Shown in pieces: positions 8,819 through 17,948 of a DNA stretch of 64,000 nucleotides. The notes beneath the pieces are model-generated. The model saw only the letters and a list, made by a program, of their open reading frames with translations, did no database searches and was not told where the DNA came from. Location of the stretch: contig JAEUUA010000004.1 in NCBI GenBank assembly GCA_016787755.1, positions 211,704 through 275,703 of the forward strand, read 5' to 3'. The position numbers and the translations under genes are program-made. Numbering within the stretch: position 1 is the stretch's first letter; every line of letters starts with the position of its first letter. The stretch is from Cyclobacteriaceae bacterium (GTDB lineage: Bacteria; Bacteroidota; Bacteroidia; Cytophagales; Cyclobacteriaceae).

Positions 8819-9493
8819 TTAATTGTAATTTCTGGCTCCAAATATTGCGGTACCTACGCGCACAATGGTACTTCCTTCTTCGATAGCAATTTTATAATCA
8901 GCACTCATTCCGATAGAAAGTTCTTTCATTTCAACGTTTGTGGGTAATTTTTGAGTCTTTAATTTTTGGAAGAGTTGATTTATCAACGAAAATTCATTTC
9001 TGATTTGTTCTTGATTCTCAGTAAAGGTGGCCATACCCATTAAGCCTTTAATCTCAACATGCGAAAAATTATTAAGTTCCTGGGAGTTCATTAATTCTTT
9101 TACCTCCTTAAGGTCAAACCCAAATTTGGTTTCTTCTTTAGCAATATGTACTTGAAGCAGGCATGAAATTTTTCGATTTACTTTTTTGCCCTGTTTGTCA
9201 ACTTCTTCCAATAGCTTAATTGAATCAATCGAATGGATGAGCGCTACAAAAGGAGCGATGTATTTAACTTTATTGGTTTGGAGATGGCCAATCATATGCC
9301 ATTCAATATCCTTCGGGAGGGCTTTATATTTTAATGCGAGCTCTTGCGCTTTGTTTTCTCCAAAAATACGCTGTCCGGCATCATAGGCCTCTTGCAGACG
9401 TTCAATGGGCTGTGTTTTACTAACCGCTACTAGTTTATAGGAAAAGGCACTCAACTCCTCTTTAATCGCTTTTATATTATTTTTAATCACCAT
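8819..9493 (-). CDS. YggS/PROSC family PLP-binding protein
   Basis: The 224-aa protein is a single TIM-barrel PLP protein of the YggS family, which maintains pyridoxal phosphate balance rather than catalysing a known reaction. The PLP Lys is K26 in KLVAVSKTQP; GENKAQE, WHMIGHLQTNK and the C-terminal LSIGMSADYKIAIEEGSTIVRVG phosphate-binding region are all present. Length matches the family. It forms a two-gene unit with DUF423 downstream and diverges from the GH3-like gene across about 50 bp. Confidence 0.93.
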   Translation of the reverse strand: MVIKNNIKAIKEELSAFSYKLVAVSKTQPIERLQEAYDAGQRIFGENKAQELALKYKALPKDIEWHMIGHLQTNKVKYIAPFVALIHSIDSIKLLEEVDKQGKKVNRKISCLLQVHIAKEETKFGFDLKEVKELMNSQELNNFSHVEIKGLMGMATFTENQEQIRNEFSLINQLFQKLKTQKLPTNVEMKELSIGMSADYKIAIEEGSTIVRVGTAIFGARNYN

Positions 9494-9542
9494 TTAATAA
9501 TTTCACCCGTTCTATATCTTATTTTTCCACTTCAACAAAGTT

Positions 9543-11078
9543 ATGGCCATACTTGGAACCTTACTAAAAAAGGGAATTAAACTTCGGGAAAACCTTGAGC
9601 AGGAATATACAGCGCCTATCGAATTACAAAAGAAAGAGCTAAAAGAGTTGATGATTACCGCCAGTCAGACGGAATTTGGTAAATACTTCAACTTCCCCGA
9701 CATACTTAATCACTTTCGAAAAGGCAATACGGATTTTTATCAAGCATTTAAAGGAAGCATCCCGATTCATGACTACAATAAAATTTATAAAGACTGGTGG
9801 CATCTGTCGATTAAAGGGGCAAAAAATATTTGCTGGCCGGGGCGTATAAAATACTTTGCGTTAAGTTCAGGAACATCTGAGGCGGCCTCCAAGCACATTC
9901 CCGTGACAAAGGAAATGACAAAGGCCATACAAAAGACAAGCGTTCGTCAAATTCTTAGCTTATCAAAATATGATTTGCCACCTGAAGTATTTGAGGCGGG
10001 TATTTTGATGATTGGTGGCAGCACTCACTTAAACAAAAAGGGTAGTTTTTTTGAGGGTGACCTTAGCGGGATTCAGGCGGCTCGGTTGCCTTTTTGGTTT
10101 CAGCACTTTTATAAGCCCGGAAAAAAAATAGCGTCCACCCGCGATTGGGATTCAAAACTGAATGAAATAGTTCGCAAAGCGAAGGATTGGGATATTGGAA
10201 TAGTGGTAGGTGTGCCCGCCTGGATTCAAATCTTACTTGCAAAAATTGTTGAATTTCATAAGGTGGAACACATCCATGAGATTTGGCCTAATCTTCTGAT
10301 TTATGTTCATGGTGGTGTGTCGATGGATCCCTATCGAAAAGGGTTTGAAAAGCTATTGGGAAGACCCATCTATTACATTGAAACTTACCTGGCTTCTGAA
10401 GGCTTTATCGCCTATCAGGCATTGCCTAAACGTAAATCAATGAGACTTGTACTCAACAATGGAATCTTCTATGAGTTTATTCCTTTTGAGGAAAAGAATT
10501 TTACCTCCGCTGGCGAAATAAAAGCTGATGCGGAGACTTTGCTGATCAGCGAAGTAGAAGAAGGCAAGGAATATGCTATCCTTTTATCTACTTGCGCAGG
10601 CGCATGGCGATATTTAATTGGTGATGTAATTAAATTTGTCTCCATTGAAGAATTGGAAATTGTGATCACTGGTCGAACCAAGCATTTTCTAAGTCTATGT
10701 GGTGAGCACTTGTCTGTTGATAATATGAACAAGGCAATAGAATTGGTCTCCGATGAAATGAACATCACTATTCCTGAGTTCACAGTGGCAGGTATTCCAT
10801 ATAGGTCATTGTTTGCTCATCAGTGGTATATTGGAACGGATGATAAGAACGTGGATGCAGCTAAACTAAAGGAGCGAATTGATTTTCATTTGAAGGCACT
10901 TAATGATGACTATGCAGTGGAGCGAAGCGCAGCGTTGAAGGAAGTGCTGGTAGATGTATTGCCGCTTCATAAGTTTTATGATTGGATGGAGCATAAGGGG
11001 AAAGTAGGTGGGCAAAATAAATTTCCAAGGGTGATGAAGAGCACTCAGTTAGATGAGTGGATAAAGTTTATTGCGTAA
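9543..11078 (+). CDS. GH3 auxin-responsive promoter family protein
   Basis: The 511-aa protein resembles GH3-family acyl-adenylate enzymes, which in plants conjugate amino acids to acids such as indole-acetate. The bacterial members are widespread in Bacteroidota with unknown substrate. Family landmarks seen are FALSSGTSEAASKHIPVT (P-loop-like adenylate motif, around residue 102-119), YIETYLASEGF, and CAGAWRYLIGDVIKF before the C-terminal domain with GRTKHFLSLCGEH. It is full length, in a single-gene start position, and its stop lies 2 bp before the LysE gene start, so they are probably cotranscribed. Confidence 0.88.
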   Translation: MAILGTLLKKGIKLRENLEQEYTAPIELQKKELKELMITASQTEFGKYFNFPDILNHFRKGNTDFYQAFKGSIPIHDYNKIYKDWWHLSIKGAKNICWPGRIKYFALSSGTSEAASKHIPVTKEMTKAIQKTSVRQILSLSKYDLPPEVFEAGILMIGGSTHLNKKGSFFEGDLSGIQAARLPFWFQHFYKPGKKIASTRDWDSKLNEIVRKAKDWDIGIVVGVPAWIQILLAKIVEFHKVEHIHEIWPNLLIYVHGGVSMDPYRKGFEKLLGRPIYYIETYLASEGFIAYQALPKRKSMRLVLNNGIFYEFIPFEEKNFTSAGEIKADAETLLISEVEEGKEYAILLSTCAGAWRYLIGDVIKFVSIEELEIVITGRTKHFLSLCGEHLSVDNMNKAIELVSDEMNITIPEFTVAGIPYRSLFAHQWYIGTDDKNVDAAKLKERIDFHLKALNDDYAVERSAALKEVLVDVLPLHKFYDWMEHKGKVGGQNKFPRVMKSTQLDEWIKFIA

Positions 11079-11080
11079 GC

Positions 11081-11704
11081 ATGGAGATTATTTTCAATGG
11101 CATTAAACTCGGTATTGTTTTAGCATTCTTAATTGGGCCTGTTTTTTTTACCATCATTCAAACGAGTGTAGAGCGGGGTTTTTGGAATGGTGTATTAGTT
11201 TCGTTAGGGGTTTCTCTAAGTGATATTCTCTATGTTACCATTTGTTACTTTGGAGTAATCCAGTTTATCAATGATCCTAACTTTCGTGAAAGTCTCGCAT
11301 ATGTGGGCGGAGGTATACTTGGTCTGTTTGGGCTCTATCATTTATTTATTAAAAGCCGGAGAAACATTCGAGTAGCCGTGGCTGCGGCCGAAGGAAGAAA
11401 GATGTATCGCTATTTTGTTAAGGGTTTTATTATTAACGGACTCAGTCCCATGGTGCTTATTTTTTGGATTGGAACGATCAGTGTAGCCTCCCTTGATTTT
11501 GGATACTCACATGGCTATGAGTTTTTTATTTTTTTTAGTATTGTGTTGATTACTGTATTGGCTACCGATATTCTTAAAGCTTATCTGGCTGATAAGTTGA
11601 GGAGGTTGGTAACAAGAAGACTCATGATGATTATGAATGTGATTGTAGGCATCTGCCTGATCATCTTTGGTGCACGATTAATTTTTCTGGCGGGTACTTT
11701 CTGA
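11081..11704 (+). CDS. LysE family amino-acid exporter
   Basis: The 207-aa protein has five to six membrane helices and the LysE/RhtB N-terminal pattern (GIKLGIVLAFLIGPVFFTIIQTSVERG). LysE-type proteins export amino acids or related metabolites across the inner membrane. The open frame starts at 11057, but that portion overlaps the GH3-like gene; ATG 11081 gives the family start and follows the GH3-like stop by 2 bp. A 6-bp hairpin (11703-11721) between this gene and the convergent VWA gene is too weak to call a terminator. Confidence 0.85.
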   Translation: MEIIFNGIKLGIVLAFLIGPVFFTIIQTSVERGFWNGVLVSLGVSLSDILYVTICYFGVIQFINDPNFRESLAYVGGGILGLFGLYHLFIKSRRNIRVAVAAAEGRKMYRYFVKGFIINGLSPMVLIFWIGTISVASLDFGYSHGYEFFIFFSIVLITVLATDILKAYLADKLRRLVTRRLMMIMNVIVGICLIIFGARLIFLAGTF

Positions 11705-11715
11705 TTGAAAATAAA

Positions 11716-12759
11716 TCAATCCTGCAGCACATTCGATAAAAAAGTTGACTTGAGCAGTACCCATATCAGGAAGAACACCACAGCCCATTGGAGGTAAATG
11801 TAATAGTAGTCGGCTGTATCTTTAAAACGCGTTTCTTTTATTTCGGCTTTTTCATATTGATCAATGCGATCGAATACACTTTTAAGCGCTGCGTTATCCG
11901 TTACCCTGAAAAACTCTCCACCCCCAATTTGAGCAATCTTACGCATGGTGGTTTCGTCAATCGTATTTTCAACCATATTAGGTCTGCCAAAATAATCCTT
12001 TCCAAAAGGCACCATACCTTCTTTCCCCACAATAATCGTGTAGGTTTTAATTTCATAAGCCGCTGCTAACTCTGCGGATGTAATGGGATCAATGTTCCCT
12101 GCAGTATTATCCCCGTCACTTAACAGAATACACACTTTTGATTTTGACTCCGATTCGCGCATGCGGTTAGTTACCACAGCCAATGCAGAACCAATGGCAG
12201 TGCCACGCGATTCAATCATTTCGAAACTAATATCATTCAAATATGCGTTAAGTAAATCATAATCTGTAGTTAATGGAGCCAGTGAAAACGCATCGCCTGA
12301 AAAAACCACAATTCCAATTCTATCCTGGAGTCTTCCCTTTATAAAGTCACGCGCCACATCTTTTGCAGCTTCTAACCGATTGGGTTTAAAATCTTCAATC
12401 TGCATGGACTGCGAAATATCGATCGCTAGCATAATGTCAATTCCTTCCGTCCATTGCTCAACTTTTTCATTAGTTTTTTGTGGTCGAGCAAGGGCAGTTA
12501 ATATGAGAATGAGTACGAGAGCCAATATAAATTCAGGAAGGAAACGAATCCAGGTAAGGGGAGAAGAGGTGAGATCACTTTTAACAAGTGCTACCGGAAG
12601 TTTTTGATTGAAGTAGTGGCGCAATGCCCAGCGACTAATAAATATAAGCGGAACAAGAAGTATGGCCCAAATAAATAGAACATTTTCCCAGGTAAACCCC
12701 TGCAGCGTGGATGGATAAAACCAGTCTATCGAATACCAAGGATCAAGTATCTCATCCAT
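11716..12759 (-). CDS. VWA domain membrane protein (BatA-like)
   Basis: The 347-aa protein has two membrane helices near the N-terminus (residues about 26-45 and 75-90), a von Willebrand A domain and a C-terminal helix. The metal-ion adhesion site is intact: DISQS (DxSxS), a Thr in the LTTDYD region and SDGDN. Bat-type proteins form membrane complexes with MoxR ATPases and DUF58 proteins; the original Bat genes were linked to aerotolerance. It is the last gene of a tight three-gene operon, overlapping the preceding gene by 8 bp. Confidence 0.9.
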   Translation of the reverse strand: MDEILDPWYSIDWFYPSTLQGFTWENVLFIWAILLVPLIFISRWALRHYFNQKLPVALVKSDLTSSPLTWIRFLPEFILALVLILILTALARPQKTNEKVEQWTEGIDIMLAIDISQSMQIEDFKPNRLEAAKDVARDFIKGRLQDRIGIVVFSGDAFSLAPLTTDYDLLNAYLNDISFEMIESRGTAIGSALAVVTNRMRESESKSKVCILLSDGDNTAGNIDPITSAELAAAYEIKTYTIIVGKEGMVPFGKDYFGRPNMVENTIDETTMRKIAQIGGGEFFRVTDNAALKSVFDRIDQYEKAEIKETRFKDTADYYYIYLQWAVVFFLIWVLLKSTFLSNVLQD

Positions 12760-13651
12760 GCTTTACTTCCTCCACCTTTTGGTTGAATTGATTTTTTGTA
12801 AACTCCTTCAATTGATCAAAAGAATCAAATGTTTCAGGGGCTAATCGTCCGTAAATCATTCTATCTACGGAACGAAGCGGTTGACCCAGTTCACTGCTTT
12901 CTTGCTCTCTGATTTCACGCGTGGTAAATTTTGTATAAGGTCGGGAAGAAAGTTCTTCCATGTATTTTTTCCAAATCGTAATGGATGATTCAGCAACTTC
13001 TGGAGAAAAGCCTGCTTTCAGTTTTTCAATAGCCTCATCGAATCTGCTTAAAAATGACTCGTGACTTCTTACCAGTTTCTTGAGTGTAAAATATTTCCTT
13101 ATTCGTTTTCCAAATAGTATCCAGCATGCAATCACAATCAGAAGAAGAATGGCACCAATAATTAATAAAAATGGGTAGTTAAGAAGCCAGCTCACAGGAT
13201 TATAGGCTGTATTCGTTTTTAGTGGAAGTTGATTAATCGCTAGTGAATCGGGGAGAGTACCCACGAGCTCTTTAAAGAATACAGTATCTGCTTCGGTTAG
13301 GTAGGTTAGAGAATCTTTCTTCTGGAGCTGAAAAACCGGGAGTGCCAGAACTTGAATTTTATCTATTTCATAGGTAGCGAGTGTGTAAATCACGCTATCA
13401 TAACTAACACCACTCGTAGTTTTTGTTTGGAAGTATCTCTTATTCTGAAACTCGAATGGTGCAAATGAATAGGTTGAATCTGGGAATAGGACCTGATAAG
13501 TTTGAGGGTATGTAGCAGTGAGATAAAATTTTAATGGCTCACCAAGTTTAACCGTATCTACGTCAAAGTAACCCCGGACTTTCACTTCCTGCGAAAAGCT
13601 CAAGTTTGTGATTAACGATAGTAACAATGATAGTTGAAACGCCTTAAACAC
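12752..13651 (-). CDS. Membrane-anchored protein of the VWA/DUF58 operon
   Basis: The 299-aa product has a signal peptide (ending SLSFSQ-like NLSFSQ), a periplasmic beta-domain of about 125 residues, one membrane helix (about 157-180) and a cytoplasmic helical tail of about 115 residues ending in KVEEVKHG. This domain order resembles the BatD/DUF4381-type partner usual between DUF58 and VWA genes, but no sequence motif proves it. The start codon is GTG (13651), inside the end of the DUF58 gene with an 8-bp overlap; it also overlaps the VWA gene by 8 bp. This implies coupled translation of a membrane complex. Confidence 0.75.
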   Translation of the reverse strand: MFKAFQLSLLLSLITNLSFSQEVKVRGYFDVDTVKLGEPLKFYLTATYPQTYQVLFPDSTYSFAPFEFQNKRYFQTKTTSGVSYDSVIYTLATYEIDKIQVLALPVFQLQKKDSLTYLTEADTVFFKELVGTLPDSLAINQLPLKTNTAYNPVSWLLNYPFLLIIGAILLLIVIACWILFGKRIRKYFTLKKLVRSHESFLSRFDEAIEKLKAGFSPEVAESSITIWKKYMEELSSRPYTKFTTREIREQESSELGQPLRSVDRMIYGRLAPETFDSFDQLKEFTKNQFNQKVEEVKHG

Positions 13652-14522
13652 TTTTAACTGTTTTATTTCTCACTTTAAATAATTTTAACAGTTTAGGAAC
13701 AAAATTCTCATCTGTGGAAACGCTTAAAAAATTGATTTGGTGTTTTTTGCTGAAGTTGACTATCTCTTGCTGCCGTTCAAAGTGATGCGTTGTCATTTTA
13801 TCTCTAAAATCTCCAAAGGAAGAATTGACCCACAGTGTTTTTTTTGACTCCTTATCGAGAATAGGAATGATGCCTAACTTGGGTAGCTGCGTTTCTCGCT
13901 TATCGCTCACCTGAATCAAAACCAGATCGTGTTTTTTTGCCAATGATTTTAAATGATGGTGATATCCTTCATCAATAAAATCTGAAATCATAACAATAAC
14001 GCTCCTTCGCCTAATGGAATTTAACGCAAATGTAATTGCTTTATTGAGATTGGTCTTAGTGGATTTTGGCTCCAACTTGCTAAGGTTGGAAATTATTTCA
14101 TAGGCTTGCGCCATGCCTTTTTTAGGTTTGATGAATTTTTCACGCTCATCGGAATAACAAATCAATCCTACCTGGCTGGACTCTTTCGTTCCGGATAAGG
14201 CAAGCACCCCACAAATTTCTTTAGCAATGTCGAACTTGGTTTGGCCGGGAGTCCCAATATATTGCGAAGCGCTTACATCCAAAATGAAGTAAATGGTCTG
14301 TTCTTTTTCTTCCCGAAAGGTTTTAACAAAAGTACCATGCCCTTTTGCCGAAACATTCCAATCAATCGTTCTGATGTCGTCACCATATTGATAAGGGCGA
14401 ACGTCATCAAACTCTAAGCCAGTGCCTTTAAAAATAGAGTGGAAATCACCCTGCATCTGGCTATTGATGGCCTTTCTAATCTGTATTTCGTATTTCCTTA
14501 GCTTTTTAAGCAGCTCTTTCAC
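13644..14522 (-). CDS. DUF58 family protein
   Basis: The product of about 292 aa has the DUF58 signature GLEFDDVRPYQYGDDIRTIDWNVSAKG followed by a VWA-like fold (YFILDVSASQ, a Ser-rich metal site, MISDFIDEG). DUF58 proteins act with MoxR-type AAA ATPases and VWA membrane proteins. The frame also allows a TTG start at 14546, but GTG 14522 gives the usual family N-terminus (KELLKKLRKYEIQIRKAI); the choice is uncertain because Bacteroidota rarely use clear ribosome sites. It is the first gene of the three-gene operon. No moxR gene is visible next to it. Confidence 0.88.
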   Translation of the reverse strand: MKELLKKLRKYEIQIRKAINSQMQGDFHSIFKGTGLEFDDVRPYQYGDDIRTIDWNVSAKGHGTFVKTFREEKEQTIYFILDVSASQYIGTPGQTKFDIAKEICGVLALSGTKESSQVGLICYSDEREKFIKPKKGMAQAYEIISNLSKLEPKSTKTNLNKAITFALNSIRRRSVIVMISDFIDEGYHHHLKSLAKKHDLVLIQVSDKRETQLPKLGIIPILDKESKKTLWVNSSFGDFRDKMTTHHFERQQEIVNFSKKHQINFLSVSTDENFVPKLLKLFKVRNKTVKSV

Positions 14523-14557
14523 TCTGGCACTTTTTTGGAGGCTCAAAAATAATAAAT

Positions 14558-14965
14558 ATGACTAATTTCGCAGCCTATATGAGTTACAGACGGCAACAGT
14601 TTCAAACGATTATAACTCGCTTTGGTTTGATAAGCCTAATAATCGGGGTCTTTAGTGGCTGTTTACAGGAGAAACGACCCCCGGGAGTATTGTCACCGCA
14701 AGAATTGACAAAAGTTATGATGGAACTTTATCTCGCGGAAGCGAGAGCCAATGGTCTGAATATCGTGAGAGACTCCATTGTGAAATATTTTAAACCTGCT
14801 GAGCAAAAGTTACTGGCCCGGGAAGGTGTATCGGATTCTATCATGAGGATAACCTATCAATACTACATAGAGCGGCCTGAGGAATTTGAAAAAATTTATG
14901 ACTCAGTAATTGATTCGCTGAGTTTGCGCGAGCAGAAGGAAAAGAGCAAAACTTCTTCTAATTAG
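14558..14965 (+). CDS. DUF4296 lipoprotein
   Basis: The 135-aa product has a signal with lipobox GVFSGC and a DUF4296 domain whose start reads LSPQELTKVMMELYLAEARA. DUF4296 proteins are Bacteroidota-specific lipoproteins of unknown function. The ATG at 14558 or one at 14579 could be the start; both give a usable signal peptide. It is divergent from the DUF58 gene and its stop overlaps the GTG preceding mutS2, with the likely mutS2 ATG 5 bp downstream, suggesting cotranscription. Confidence 0.82.
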   Translation: MTNFAAYMSYRRQQFQTIITRFGLISLIIGVFSGCLQEKRPPGVLSPQELTKVMMELYLAEARANGLNIVRDSIVKYFKPAEQKLLAREGVSDSIMRITYQYYIERPEEFEKIYDSVIDSLSLREQKEKSKTSSN

Positions 14966-14970
14966 TGCTC

Positions 14971-17331
14971 ATGATATTTCCAACCGAGTTTGAAGAGAAA
15001 CTGGGGTTTGATCAAATCCGTGATCGCCTAAAAAATTATTGTCTTAGCCCCTTAGGAATTAAGTTGGTTGATCAGATGAGTTTCTCTGCTGATTTTGTTA
15101 CCGTACAATCCCGGCTAAAGCAGAATCTTGAGTTTAAATTAATTCTTGAAAAGGGCGATCAATTTCCGGCCACTCATTATGCTGATCCGGATGAATATTT
15201 AAAAACCGCGGCCGTTGAAGATAGTTTTCTGGAAGAAGAAGCATTTTATACCATTCTCACTTCGCTACAGACTATTCTTGCGGTGAAGCAGTACCTCGCC
15301 ACTAATTTAGAACTTTATCCAGAACTTTATTCGTTAACGCATCAGGTTGTCGTATCTAAAAGTTTACTTCAACAGATCGAATCAAAATTTGATGATAAGG
15401 GTCAGCTTCAGGATAATGCCAGTTCAGAACTCGCAAAAATCAGAAAGCGAATTCGCGAAGAACAACTTCGGGTAAAGCGATTAACCGAACAGGTATTCCG
15501 GCAAGCCGTTGACCAGGGTTGGGTACCCGAAGGCGCCACGGCAACTATTCGTGATGGCCGGTTAGTCATCCCAATCATGACTCAGCACAAGCGGAGATTG
15601 CCAGGGTTAATAATGGATGAATCAGCCACAGGACAAACAGTTTTTATGGAACCGTTGGATGTGCTGGAAGCTAATAATGAAATTCGGGATTTGATTCATG
15701 CCGAGCGAAGGGAGATCATTAAAATTTTGCGAGAGCTAACCAATCTTTTGCGAATTCATTTGCATGAACTAACACCCGCTTATCAGTTTTTGGCCATAAT
15801 TGATTTCACTCGAGCCAGGGCTAAATTTTCATTGGATATAGGTGCCGAGTTACCAACTGTAAAACCCACCCCTGATTTAAATTGGTTACATGCCCGGCAT
15901 CCGCTGTTGTATTTGAGTTTGAAGGGGAAACGAGAAGTTGTACCACTCACGATTGACTTAACCTCAGCAAGCCCGTTTCTTTTAATATCAGGTCCTAATG
16001 CAGGCGGCAAATCTGTTTGCTTAAAAACGGTAGGCTTGATTCAATATATGGTACAATGTGGTTTACTGGTGCCTTTGCATGATAAATCCACGGTTGGGTT
16101 GTTCAAAAATATTTTCCTTGACATTGGCGATCAGCAGTCGATTGAAAATGATTTGAGTACGTACAGCTCGCACTTAAAAAATATGGCGTTCTTTCTTCAT
16201 CATTCAAATCAGCATACGTTAGTGTTATTGGATGAGTTGGGCGCGGGCACTGATCCAAATTTTGGTGGAGGTATTGCTGAATCTATTCTGGATGGTTTGG
16301 TAAGGAGAAATGCATGGGGTGTTGCTACTACCCATTACTACAACCTGAAATTGTTTGCCAGCAACCACAACTCCATTCGCAATGGAGCCATGCTATTTGA
16401 TTCAAAAAAATTAGCCCCCTTATTCCAATTAGAGATTGGTAAACCTGGCAGTTCATTCGCGTTGGAGATTGCCCGTAAAACAGGGTTGCCTTATGAAACC
16501 ATTCAACGGGCAGAGAAAATTATTGGCCAGGAGTTAACAGGGTTAGAATCGTTGATGAAGTCGGTTGCTGAAGAGAAGCAATCCTTGGAGAAACGACAGA
16601 AGGAAATTAAAGCGCAAGAAGAAAAACTTAGTGAAACGCTGAGCCGATATGAAGTACTGTCTTTTGAACTCACCACTAAAAAGAAAGAAATACTGGATAA
16701 GGCAAAAACGGAAGCCTCTAATCTATTAAAAGAAACTAATCGGGAGATCGAGAAAACGATTCGACATATCCGCGAAAACAAAGCAGAGAAAAAGGAGACA
16801 AGAAAAGTTCGGGATGGCTTGCAAGACCTTATACAAAAAGTTAAGCCCAATGTTATTGTATCCGAAACCGATGTAACACTAGAAGTGGGTGATTATGTTC
16901 GGTTGATAGGCCAAGAGGTAAGTGGGAAAGTGCTATCGATTAATGACAAATCAGCACTTGTTCAGTTTGGTGATTTGCGTTCGCAGGTTAAATTAAAGCA
17001 GTTGGTGCGGAGCGACAAGGCAATTGTGCATCCAACATTCGCCAAAGCAAAGTCATTTGGAATCGATGTAATGTCCAAGCAATCAACGTTTGTAAGCACC
17101 CTGGATATTCGTGGCAAGCGGGTGGAGGAAGTAAATGCGCTTTTAGATCAGTTTGTTGACGATGCGTTGTTGTTGGGGCAAGCCGAATTAAAAATTCTGC
17201 ATGGAAAGGGTGAGGGTGTGCTGCGCAAAGTGGTGCGGGAGCGGCTTAAGACAATAAAAGGAGTTGCTTCTTTTGCCGATGAACATGTAGAGCGTGGGGG
17301 TGCCGGAATTACGGTGGTGGTGCTAAAATAA
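14971..17331 (+). CDS. mutS2: MutS2 family endonuclease/ATPase
   Basis: The 786-aa protein has an N-terminal helical clamp region, a MutS-type ATPase (Walker A GPNAGGKS around residue 340; LLDELGAGTDP; ATTHYYNLK), a long coiled coil with Lys/Glu/Gln repeats (about residues 520-630) and a C-terminal Smr domain (LDIRGKRVEEV, LHGKGEG). MutS2 proteins act on branched DNA or on collided ribosomes rather than in classical mismatch repair. ATG 14971 fits the family; a GTG 6 bp earlier overlaps the preceding stop. A strong stem-loop follows the stop. Confidence 0.94.
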   Translation: MIFPTEFEEKLGFDQIRDRLKNYCLSPLGIKLVDQMSFSADFVTVQSRLKQNLEFKLILEKGDQFPATHYADPDEYLKTAAVEDSFLEEEAFYTILTSLQTILAVKQYLATNLELYPELYSLTHQVVVSKSLLQQIESKFDDKGQLQDNASSELAKIRKRIREEQLRVKRLTEQVFRQAVDQGWVPEGATATIRDGRLVIPIMTQHKRRLPGLIMDESATGQTVFMEPLDVLEANNEIRDLIHAERREIIKILRELTNLLRIHLHELTPAYQFLAIIDFTRARAKFSLDIGAELPTVKPTPDLNWLHARHPLLYLSLKGKREVVPLTIDLTSASPFLLISGPNAGGKSVCLKTVGLIQYMVQCGLLVPLHDKSTVGLFKNIFLDIGDQQSIENDLSTYSSHLKNMAFFLHHSNQHTLVLLDELGAGTDPNFGGGIAESILDGLVRRNAWGVATTHYYNLKLFASNHNSIRNGAMLFDSKKLAPLFQLEIGKPGSSFALEIARKTGLPYETIQRAEKIIGQELTGLESLMKSVAEEKQSLEKRQKEIKAQEEKLSETLSRYEVLSFELTTKKKEILDKAKTEASNLLKETNREIEKTIRHIRENKAEKKETRKVRDGLQDLIQKVKPNVIVSETDVTLEVGDYVRLIGQEVSGKVLSINDKSALVQFGDLRSQVKLKQLVRSDKAIVHPTFAKAKSFGIDVMSKQSTFVSTLDIRGKRVEEVNALLDQFVDDALLLGQAELKILHGKGEGVLRKVVRERLKTIKGVASFADEHVERGGAGITVVVLK

Positions 17332-17359
17332 AGAAGCCCTGCATGGCGCGGGGCTTCTT
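17331..17359. terminator. Bidirectional terminator between mutS2 and a convergent lipoprotein gene
   Basis: Perfect 9-bp arms AAGAAGCCC (17331-17339) and GGGCTTCTT (17351-17359) with an 11-nt loop lie directly after the mutS2 stop. A T-rich stretch follows the hairpin on the minus strand (TTATTTTAG), and the genes on both sides point toward it. Confidence 0.7.
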
Positions 17360-17376
17360 AAAATTGTTGGGTTAGA

Positions 17377-17853
17377 TTAAAGGGTAAATTTAAATACCCA
17401 GTCTCCTGAAACTACTCCGGTTCTTCCAGAATAACCAGTCCCAGTAAAATTGAAACTAATTGTGAGTGTAGATTCTGTAACGGAATAGGTCATGGCTAAT
17501 TCATCTGCCGTTCCCTTATCGCGAATCATTTGAGTTTCGACAGCAGTACCAAAGTCCCATTTACCAGATGCCTTCCAAGGACTTAAGCTTGGTCGTCCTG
17601 AAGTTGCATAATCAAAAGGAGGAGTTCCTTTTGTACCAGAGAACGTAATCTGAAACCCGGGGTAATCCCCTGTTTTATCTACACCATCTAAAGTAACAGA
17701 ATTTGCTACGGTATTTATTTTCCAGGTCTTCTTTAATTTATCGAATTGAACATCGGCTATCGGTTCTGGGTCGCCCCCTTTACCCTTACATCCTGCATAG
17801 GTCAACAGCACAGCCGTAATTGAAATAAGAGATAGTATTCTAAGTACTTTCAT
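17377..17853 (-). CDS. Hypothetical lipoprotein
   Basis: The 158-aa product has a lipoprotein signal (MKVLRILSLISITAVLLTYAGC, Cys at residue 22) followed by a beta-rich domain containing KLKKTWKINTVANSV, a WDFGTAVETQ strand and a C-terminal VVSGDWVFKFTL strand. This strand pattern resembles the lipocalin-like lipoproteins common in Bacteroidota, but the family is not firmly recognised. It stands alone on the minus strand. Confidence 0.65.
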   Translation of the reverse strand: MKVLRILSLISITAVLLTYAGCKGKGGDPEPIADVQFDKLKKTWKINTVANSVTLDGVDKTGDYPGFQITFSGTKGTPPFDYATSGRPSLSPWKASGKWDFGTAVETQMIRDKGTADELAMTYSVTESTLTISFNFTGTGYSGRTGVVSGDWVFKFTL

Positions 17854-17948
17854 TGTTTTTGATTTAAAATCATCCTAAACATAGCAAAATGGCTTTTCTA
17901 AAAAAAATGAAGCCAGAAAAGTTAGCGGTTAATGATGGGTTTTAACTA

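Noticed and set aside
11703..11721. Small hairpin GATTGA / TCAATC between convergent genes
   Set aside because: Six AT-rich pairs only and no T run.
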